From MAG-120531 sp041163765 (GTDB taxonomy: Bacteria; Bacteroidota; Bacteroidia; Flavobacteriales; Flavobacteriaceae): a stretch of 8,261 bases of DNA. The stretch is taken from contig JBEAQS010000076.1 in assembly GCA_041163765.1 (NCBI GenBank), forward strand, positions 1 through 8,261, in the 5' to 3' direction. The notes beneath the pieces were generated by a model. The model had not been told where the DNA came from, did not search any database, and was given only the letters and a program-made list of their open reading frames with translations. The translations under genes were made by a program, and so were the position numbers. Shown piece after piece: positions 1 to 6,264 of this stretch (position 1 is the stretch's first letter; each line of letters begins with the position of its first letter).

Positions 1-425
1 ACACCATTCATGGATTTTTTGGTCAGCCATTGGTATAGAGGGTGCTGATTGGATCCCTTAACATCGATCTTATCGGTCATGACAAAATTCACCCCGAAGG
101 TTGCTGAGCAGAACTCTTGAATTTCTTCATTGCTTCCAGGCTCTTGGTTGCCAAACTGGTTGCAAGGCAAACCGATGACCACCAAACGATCTTTATGCAG
201 GTTATGCAACATCTGTAGATCCTCGTACTGTTTGGTAAATCCACACTTGGAAGCCACATTGACAAATAGAATCTTTTTGCCTTTAAAGGTTTTTAAATCG
301 ATGGGTTTCCCGGTGATCGATTTAAGCTCAATCCCATACAATGATTTGGGTGGGTTGACTGGAGTTTGTGCTTTAGCACCAAATAGGCAAGTAAATATTC
401 CGAACATCAATAGTTGTTTTATCAT
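1..425 (-). CDS. Exported glutathione peroxidase (thiol peroxidase type), 3' end cut off by the window
   Basis: This is the N-terminal 141 residues of a glutathione peroxidase-family protein, which reduces hydrogen peroxide or organic hydroperoxides with a thiol donor. The ATG is at 425-423 and the frame stays open to the window edge; the family is usually 160-200 residues, so roughly the last quarter is missing. Residues 1-19 form a signal peptide ending AKA before Gln20, suggesting a periplasmic enzyme. The active-site motif NVASKCGFT places the peroxidatic residue at Cys61, an ordinary TGT codon rather than selenocysteine. The second family signature GLPCNQFGNQEPG spans residues 85-97 and contains the catalytic Gln90. 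Cys106 in EEIQEFC sits where two-Cys members carry the resolving cysteine, so thioredoxin-like reductants are more likely than glutathione (inference). The conserved Trp/Asn part of the active site would lie beyond the window. The start is three bases after the upstream stop, so it is probably cotranscribed with the amidohydrolase gene. Confidence 0.93.
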   Translation of the reverse strand, partial: MIKQLLMFGIFTCLFGAKAQTPVNPPKSLYGIELKSITGKPIDLKTFKGKKILFVNVASKCGFTKQYEDLQMLHNLHKDRLVVIGLPCNQFGNQEPGSNEEIQEFCSATFGVNFVMTDKIDVKGSNQHPLYQWLTKKSMNG

Positions 426-428
426 GGG

Positions 429-3400
429 TTAAGGTTTTAAGATTCCAGGTATTCCGGCTGGTTTTTTGGTTTGCCAGTCAAACGCAGGGGCTTTTTTGGC
501 TACAGGAGCGATTTCATCTAAGGTGTTGGCCTCGTATACCACACCGTTCTTCACCACATGGGTAAGGGTGTTGGTATGGCGGATATTTTCCAAAGGATTT
601 TGATCCATGACCAAGATATCGGCAAGTTTTCCTGGGGTCAATGTACCTAGGTCTCCGTCCAATCCCAAGGCGGTTGCTCCAGAGATGGTGGCAACACGCA
701 AAGCTTCATGTGGGGTCATTCCCCCGCTGGCTACTGACCATAGCTCCCAGTGATACCCCAAACCTTGTAGCTGGCCATGGCTGCCCACACCGCCGATACC
801 TCCGGCGCGCATCAGGTCGGTCATGAATTCCGCATGTTTTTTAAACACGTGCTCTTGGTCCATAAACCAACCTGGTCTTCGTCTTGATTTGGAAGCGAGT
901 TCGGTATAGGGCGTGAAATACTGCATTTTTGGATCGCTGTACGGATTCTCTCTCGAGTAGTAGTAGTTTTCCGCCCAAGGACCACCGTAGGATACGAGCA
1001 GTGTCGGTGTGATGGCCATTTTAGACTCAGCAGCAGTGGTGACCACATCGTTGTAGATCGGATAAATAGGCAATGAATGTTCATGTCCTGGATATCCATC
1101 CAGCATATTGACCATGTTTTGTTTGAAGTCCAATCCGCCTTCGGTGGTCGGCATCAATTCAAGTTCCTTGGCCGCCATAATGATCCACTGACGCTGTTGG
1201 CGGTTCCCCACCAAATACATTTTAATGGTTTTGGTTTGGTAGTAAGTGCTGTATTGTTTGAGCACATCCTTGGCGTGCTCCAAGCTCTTGATGTTGTAGC
1301 CCCAGTAACCTACACCAGGTCCTGTGCTGTACACTCTAGGACCGTGAATCATCCCCGCATCGACCATGTCCGCGTACGTAAGTACATCGGTTGTCGCTGT
1401 TTGCGGATCGCGGGTGGTGGTTACCCCATAGGCGAGGTTAGCGGAGTAGATCCACACCTGGTTTTTGTGTACGCCCCACTGAGGCCACATATGGGCGTGG
1501 GTGTCGACAAATCCAGGGGTGAGGGTTTTTCCTTGAACATCGATGATCTTCGTTCCTTGAGGCACCTCAAGCGTTCCTGAAGCCCCGATCTGCGCTATTC
1601 TGTTGTTGTGGATCAATACATCACCCCGCTCAATGACTTGATCGCCTTCCATGGTGACTAAGCGCCCCCCTTGAAGCAAGGTATAGCCTTGAGGAATGGC
1701 GCGTGTGTAGTAGGCCTTAATGGGCAACTCTTCAGCCCTGTATCCCGGATCTTTGTCCTCTTTTTTATCCTTTTTCTCCGCGTCTTTTGGAGCGTCCTTC
1801 GCGGCCAATGCTTTGGCTTTAGCCGCATCAGCCACACTGTCCTTGTAGGCTTTGGCACGGTCCAAATCGTAGGTGAAATGACTTGCTCCAAGCGACCAGT
1901 AGACTTTTTTGCTGTTGTCGGACCACTGGGCAAATTCGCCCCCGAGCACGGTCAGTTTTTCAGCGGGGAACGAGGCCTTATCGGCATCTGCCACCGAAAT
2001 ATTTGGGGTAGCACCGATTTTTGGGATGAGCACCGTGTATAAATCGTTATTGATCTTGGCCAATGCCTTCTGTCCATTGGGCGCGATCAAGATTTCTGAA
2101 GGTCTTGAGGCGGTATTGTTTTCTCTCCATCCTTCTTCAGCACTGGGTAGCGCTGCGTGGTCGTGGTCTTTGCCAAATACATCCGAAGAACCATAAGTTT
2201 TGATCCCGGTCAGTTTTAGGTGTTCTTTTTCGTCCGTTCCGTCCCATCGGATGGAAATCAATCCTTTACTGCCGTGGTTTAAGTAGACTCTATCTTCTGT
2301 TTTGGTGAAGTGAGGACGTTCTCTTCCTTTGGTTTTGTCGATGATTTGCACCGATCCTCCATTGGGAGAAATCCAAGCTAGTTGCTCTTGAGCTCTCGAC
2401 TCAAAGGGCTCTACGGCATCGTCGATGACCTGGGCGCTACCCATCACAAAAGCGATGCGGTTGCTGCGGTACGACCAAGCAGGAGTACTGTAGTACGCAG
2501 GTGTTTGGGTTAAACGGGTGACCGTGGTTTTCTTGCCAAACACCGCTTTATAGAGGTGTCCGCCGCCCGTCTGCCAGGTGGTAAACACCAAAGCGGTTCC
2601 GTCTGGAGACCAGGCGGGCTGTGCCTCCACAAAATTGTGTTGGCTCACGCGAACCGGAGTTCCACTGGGCAAGTTCATCACATAAAGTCGGTTCAGGGCT
2701 GTAAAGGCCAATCTTTTTCCATCCGGAGAAACCACTCCGTCTCTGATCTGGGTGGCCGTAGCCTTAGTGTCGTCTGAAATAGGGTATTTAAAGGAGAGCT
2801 GAGGTCCTAAATCGAGTTGTGCATCAACCGTGAATGGAATTTCCGTGGCGCTGTTGCTAGCGATGTCGATGGCGTGAATTTTACCCCCATATGAGGCGAT
2901 TAGTTTTTTGCTGTCCGGCGTAAACGACATGGCGGGAAGCACACCCATGGGGGCGATCGATTCCTGTTCGTCTCTCTGCACGGGATACGCGAGCCAACGC
3001 TCCTTGCCGTCTGCTAAATTTCTGAGGACTAAACCGGTTTGTTCTTCAAATCTACTTCCGTAGACCATCCATCGACCATCCGGAGACAGGGTAGGGGTAA
3101 ACGCAGATCCGTAGCGGCTTGTCAAGGTTTCTGTGTCCCCATCCTCCAAGTTAAATCGCATGATCTGGTATTGCGGGAGTTGGGCATTGTAGTTCCAAGC
3201 CCCATTTCTGCGGGAGAAATAAATCGACTGACCATCCGGGCTATACGCTGGATCGATGGTCTTTAGGTTGGCGGGCTCTTTGATTAATTGGGCGCCACCT
3301 CCACCATCTTTGTGGTAGATGTATGGCTTCATGTTGCGGCGACCCTTGGTGCCTACAATGTATTGGCCGTCTGGACTCCAGTCTGCTGAGGCGTATAATT

Positions 3401-3830
3401 GGTCGTTGTCTTTGGTCAACGCCTTGGGCTCACTTCCTTCTTTTAATTCAAGAGTCCATATGTTGTCTGATCCGCTTTTATCGGAGATAAATACGATGGA
3501 ATTTCCATCTGGACTGTATTTGGGGTGTACGTCATAGGGAACTCCTTGGGTAATCGCTTTGGCAGCCCCTCCCGTGATCGGCATCTCGTAGATATCGCCC
3601 ATCAGGTCAAAAACAATTTTTGTTCCACTGGGGTGAACATCCACCGAAATCCAAGTGCCCTCTTGGGTAGAAAATTGGACCTTACGCCCTGGTTCTAAGG
3701 GAAGTTCTTTGGTGGCTTTTTTCACCACACTGTCTTTGGTCTTTACCCCAGTGCTGTCAGCGGGTGTTTGCGCCCAAGTCCATGAGGCCAAGCCAAGAGC
3801 GGCTATTAAGGCCCAAGTTTGTTTTTTCAT
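429..3830 (-). CDS. Exported TolB-like beta-propeller / amidohydrolase fusion protein
   Basis: A 1133-residue fusion of two domains. Residues 1-20 are a signal peptide ending TWA before Gln21, so the protein is exported. Residues about 50-660 contain roughly ten PD40/WD40-like propeller blades, seen as repeated SPDG-type motifs (YSPDGNSIVF, WSPDGQYIVG, YSPDGQSIYF, LSPDGRWMVY, VSPDGKRLAF, WSPDGTALVF). A Lys/Asp/Glu/Ala-rich linker covers about 668-705. Residues about 715-1115 are an amidohydrolase domain with GFVDTHAHMW (metal ligands His778 and His780), Lys870 in IKMY (candidate carboxylated lysine), Glu897, His916/His918 in GHEH, and the late motif GSHGQ at His1018. The closing segment GTLTPGKLADILVMD is typical of the superfamily. 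Family members hydrolyse amide or related bonds, but the substrate here cannot be named; annotations such as imidazolonepropionase or peptidase would be guesses. The protein has no cysteine. It is divergent from the metalloprotease gene and leads the glutathione peroxidase gene. No type IX sorting domain is evident at the C-terminus. Confidence 0.93.
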   Translation of the reverse strand: MKKQTWALIAALGLASWTWAQTPADSTGVKTKDSVVKKATKELPLEPGRKVQFSTQEGTWISVDVHPSGTKIVFDLMGDIYEMPITGGAAKAITQGVPYDVHPKYSPDGNSIVFISDKSGSDNIWTLELKEGSEPKALTKDNDQLYASADWSPDGQYIVGTKGRRNMKPYIYHKDGGGGAQLIKEPANLKTIDPAYSPDGQSIYFSRRNGAWNYNAQLPQYQIMRFNLEDGDTETLTSRYGSAFTPTLSPDGRWMVYGSRFEEQTGLVLRNLADGKERWLAYPVQRDEQESIAPMGVLPAMSFTPDSKKLIASYGGKIHAIDIASNSATEIPFTVDAQLDLGPQLSFKYPISDDTKATATQIRDGVVSPDGKRLAFTALNRLYVMNLPSGTPVRVSQHNFVEAQPAWSPDGTALVFTTWQTGGGHLYKAVFGKKTTVTRLTQTPAYYSTPAWSYRSNRIAFVMGSAQVIDDAVEPFESRAQEQLAWISPNGGSVQIIDKTKGRERPHFTKTEDRVYLNHGSKGLISIRWDGTDEKEHLKLTGIKTYGSSDVFGKDHDHAALPSAEEGWRENNTASRPSEILIAPNGQKALAKINNDLYTVLIPKIGATPNISVADADKASFPAEKLTVLGGEFAQWSDNSKKVYWSLGASHFTYDLDRAKAYKDSVADAAKAKALAAKDAPKDAEKKDKKEDKDPGYRAEELPIKAYYTRAIPQGYTLLQGGRLVTMEGDQVIERGDVLIHNNRIAQIGASGTLEVPQGTKIIDVQGKTLTPGFVDTHAHMWPQWGVHKNQVWIYSANLAYGVTTTRDPQTATTDVLTYADMVDAGMIHGPRVYSTGPGVGYWGYNIKSLEHAKDVLKQYSTYYQTKTIKMYLVGNRQQRQWIIMAAKELELMPTTEGGLDFKQNMVNMLDGYPGHEHSLPIYPIYNDVVTTAAESKMAITPTLLVSYGGPWAENYYYSRENPYSDPKMQYFTPYTELASKSRRRPGWFMDQEHVFKKHAEFMTDLMRAGGIGGVGSHGQLQGLGYHWELWSVASGGMTPHEALRVATISGATALGLDGDLGTLTPGKLADILVMDQNPLENIRHTNTLTHVVKNGVVYEANTLDEIAPVAKKAPAFDWQTKKPAGIPGILKP

Positions 3831-3857
3831 CGATATGTTTTAAGGTGGTAAAAGGTA

Positions 3858-3888
3858 CAAATATTTTTGATTGATTATCTTTAGGAAA
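3858..3888 (-). promoter_or_regulatory. Possible Bacteroidota-type promoter for the amidohydrolase-peroxidase unit
   Basis: Reading the minus strand, TTTC (3888-3885) is followed after 19 bases by AATATTTG (3865-3858). This resembles the Bacteroidota consensus TTTG-N19-TAnnTTTG with one mismatch in each element. The second element lies 27 bases before the ATG at 3830, which would give a leader of about 20 bases. The match was found by eye in an A/T-rich gap, where chance matches are likely, so the call is tentative. Confidence 0.35.
3876..3883 (+). promoter_or_regulatory. Possible -7 element for the metalloprotease-acetoacetyl-CoA synthetase unit
   Basis: TATCTTTA matches TAnnTTTG at all but the last base and lies 27 bases before the ATG at 3911, the same distance as the opposing candidate on the minus strand. 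No TTTG-like element is present at the expected upstream spacing, so support is weak. It falls inside the spacer of the opposing candidate, so if both are real the two promoters would overlap and could compete for polymerase. Confidence 0.22.
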
Positions 3889-3910
3889 AATTAAACAAAC
3901 ACGACAAGCT

Positions 3911-6256
3911 ATGGGAAAATGGGGGATTAAATGGGCATTGTTAAGTCTGCTCTTCACCGCGATGGTCCACGCACAAAAAAAACCTGCTGGTTTGGGCCGA
4001 TTGGATTCGATAACCAAGGGAATGACGGCAGATACCGGACTGGTCACCGTCTACATGCAGGGGGATCAAAACAAGCTGTTTTGGGCCATACCCGATTCTC
4101 TATTTGGCACACCATTGCTGATGGTCAGTCGTTATGTTCAACTGCCCACAGATTTTGCTGCCTATAAAAATGCGGGAAGTAAAACGGCCGAGCAAGTGGT
4201 CGTGTTTACCAAAAAAGGGACCAAAGTTTTGTTGCAACAGCAGTCCTACATCAATCAGGCAGACCCTGAAAGTCCAATTGCCCAAAGTGTAGAAAAGAAC
4301 AATTTTGCGCCAATTTTGGCTGTTTTTGACCAAAAAAACAAAGAAAATGATCGAGTTTTGATCGAAATGACTGATTTCTTCATGGATGATTCTCCGGGGA
4401 TGAATATTGTTTCCTCTTCTGAAAAGGAACAGTACAAAATGGGTGGGGTCGACAAGAAAAGGAGTTTGATCGATCGCTCAGTTGCTTATCCCCTAAATGT
4501 GGAGACCACGCATACCTTAACGTACAACGCCAACAAACCACCTAGAGGGAATCGGGGCAATACCCTGAGTATACAGGTCAATCACTCGCTGATTGCCTTG
4601 CCAAAACAACCGATGACCGAGCGCAGAGTAGATTCCAGAGTGGGCTGGTTTTCCTTGGAAAAGTATAACTATTCATCGGACGCGCTCAAATCGGATAATT
4701 ACCGCATTGCCCGACGCTGGCGCATGGAGCCATCTGATCCTGAGGCCTATGCCCGAGGTGAGTTGGTCACCCCCAAGAAACCGATCGTTTTTTATTTGGA
4801 TCCAGCGACGCCAGAGCGATGGAGGCCCTATTTTAAGCAAGGGATCGAAGATTGGGCCCCTGTTTTTGAGCGCGCAGGATTTAAAAACGCTATTGTGGCC
4901 AAAGACCCACCAAGTGCGGACCAAGACCCCGAGTTTAGCCCGGAGGACGTGCGCTATTCCACGGTTCGCTATGTGGCTTCGACCACGCGCAATGCTACGG
5001 GACCTTCGGTAGCTGATCCGCGCAGCGGTGAGATTTTGGAGAGCGATGTCATTTGGTACCACAACCATTTGCGCTCTTACCGCAACAGATACCTCATCGA
5101 AACCGCAGCGGCCAACCCTTCAGCAAGAACCCTTGATACTCCCGAAGAAGAAATAGGGGAAATGATGCGCCGCGTGATCGCCCATGAGGTAGGACACGCC
5201 TTGGGACTGCCCCACAACATGAAGGCCAGCTCAGCTTACCCAGTGGATTCATTGCGCTCGGCAGACTTTACCCAGAAAATGGGGATTGCCGCGACGATTA
5301 TGGATTACGCACGCTATAATTACGTCGCTCAACCCGGAGATGAAGGTGTGCGCTTTGTCCGGCAAATGGGCCCTTACGACGATTACGCCATAGAATGGGG
5401 CTACCGGTATTTTTCCGATGAGCACCAAGGGGCGCAGTGGCTAAAGTCATTTGTCGATGAGCGTTCGATGAACCCTCTCTATCAGTTCGGCAGTGGCGGA
5501 TTGGATCCCAATGCCCAAACAGAAAATGTGGGTGATGATCCGGTCAAGGCATCTAGATATGCGTTGAAGAACCTAAAAATAGTCGCCAAAAACCTGGAGT
5601 CTTGGACGACGCCTGTCGGTGCCGATTACGAGGACTTAAAGGAATTGCATACGGAACTAATCGATGCGTACCGCAGATACATCAACCATGTCATCGCCTT
5701 AGTGGGCGGCGTCAATGAAACCTTTGCACTCAAAGGACAGGCGGCTATGCCGTACCAGGTAGTTGCCAAAGACAAACAGCAAGAGGCCTTGTCTTTTTTA
5801 CACCAGTCGCTTTGGTCAACCCCCTCTTGGCTGGTGGCCCCTGAAGTGGTGGGTCGATTTACGGATGAGGGTATGTTGTCTCGTGTGGAGCAATTGCAAA
5901 AGGCAGCGCTGTTTAGGTTGATGAGCACGGAGCGTTTGAATCAGATGGTATCCGCTGAGCAGACTTTGCCTGGCGATGGGTTGTCGGCACTTGAATTGAT
6001 CGAAACCTTAAATGATCAGTTGGTAACGGAAAACCCGCTGAGCGATGTTTCCCTGCGCCATCTGCAAGCTGGATTTATGGAGCGTTTGGTAGAGATGATG
6101 GATGACCAGAAACTGGTTCCTTCCCTTAGGGCACAAGCTTTTGAACAACTAGAGGACATGACCGAAACGTTGCGCAAAAAGAAAAGAGGTTCCTCAGGGG
6201 CTGTAGAGGAACATTTGGAGTGGATGATCCACCAACTTAAACCTTACAAGGACTAA
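3911..6256 (+). CDS. Exported zinc-dependent metalloprotease (DUF5117/DUF5118, Met-zincin family)
   Basis: A 781-residue secreted zinc protease. Residues 1-21 are a signal peptide ending VHA before Gln22. The N-terminal part (about 28-80, then about 85-290) resembles the DUF5118 and DUF5117 regions that precede the catalytic domain in this mainly Bacteroidota and proteobacterial family. The catalytic region shows the metzincin zinc motif HEVGHALGLPH: His425, His429 and His435 bind zinc and Glu426 is the general base. A Met-turn candidate, IMDYARYNY, follows with Met464. The segment YFKQGIEDWAPVFERAGF (about 307-324) is characteristic of the family ahead of the active site. The C-terminal 200 or so residues are largely helical and charged by appearance. 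Length is typical or slightly short. The protein contains no cysteine, so there is no cysteine-switch propeptide. The first ATG is supported because it begins the signal peptide. Substrate is unknown; general peptide or protein degradation is the inference. It is followed after 8 bases by acetoacetyl-CoA synthetase. Confidence 0.94.
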   Translation: MGKWGIKWALLSLLFTAMVHAQKKPAGLGRLDSITKGMTADTGLVTVYMQGDQNKLFWAIPDSLFGTPLLMVSRYVQLPTDFAAYKNAGSKTAEQVVVFTKKGTKVLLQQQSYINQADPESPIAQSVEKNNFAPILAVFDQKNKENDRVLIEMTDFFMDDSPGMNIVSSSEKEQYKMGGVDKKRSLIDRSVAYPLNVETTHTLTYNANKPPRGNRGNTLSIQVNHSLIALPKQPMTERRVDSRVGWFSLEKYNYSSDALKSDNYRIARRWRMEPSDPEAYARGELVTPKKPIVFYLDPATPERWRPYFKQGIEDWAPVFERAGFKNAIVAKDPPSADQDPEFSPEDVRYSTVRYVASTTRNATGPSVADPRSGEILESDVIWYHNHLRSYRNRYLIETAAANPSARTLDTPEEEIGEMMRRVIAHEVGHALGLPHNMKASSAYPVDSLRSADFTQKMGIAATIMDYARYNYVAQPGDEGVRFVRQMGPYDDYAIEWGYRYFSDEHQGAQWLKSFVDERSMNPLYQFGSGGLDPNAQTENVGDDPVKASRYALKNLKIVAKNLESWTTPVGADYEDLKELHTELIDAYRRYINHVIALVGGVNETFALKGQAAMPYQVVAKDKQQEALSFLHQSLWSTPSWLVAPEVVGRFTDEGMLSRVEQLQKAALFRLMSTERLNQMVSAEQTLPGDGLSALELIETLNDQLVTENPLSDVSLRHLQAGFMERLVEMMDDQKLVPSLRAQAFEQLEDMTETLRKKKRGSSGAVEEHLEWMIHQLKPYKD

Positions 6257-6264
6257 ACTCAGCC

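Noticed and set aside
130..432. A 100-codon plus-strand open frame overlapping the left-edge gene.
   Set aside because: It is antisense to the glutathione peroxidase, whose signal peptide and active-site motifs read clearly on the minus strand.
1077..1580. A 167-codon open frame on the plus strand inside the amidohydrolase gene.
   Set aside because: It lies wholly antisense to a well-supported coding region with clear domain motifs, and its translation shows no recognisable domain.
4462..4478. GATCGATCG-type short palindrome within the metalloprotease gene.
   Set aside because: It is a small self-complementary string inside codons for a normal protein segment, expected by chance.
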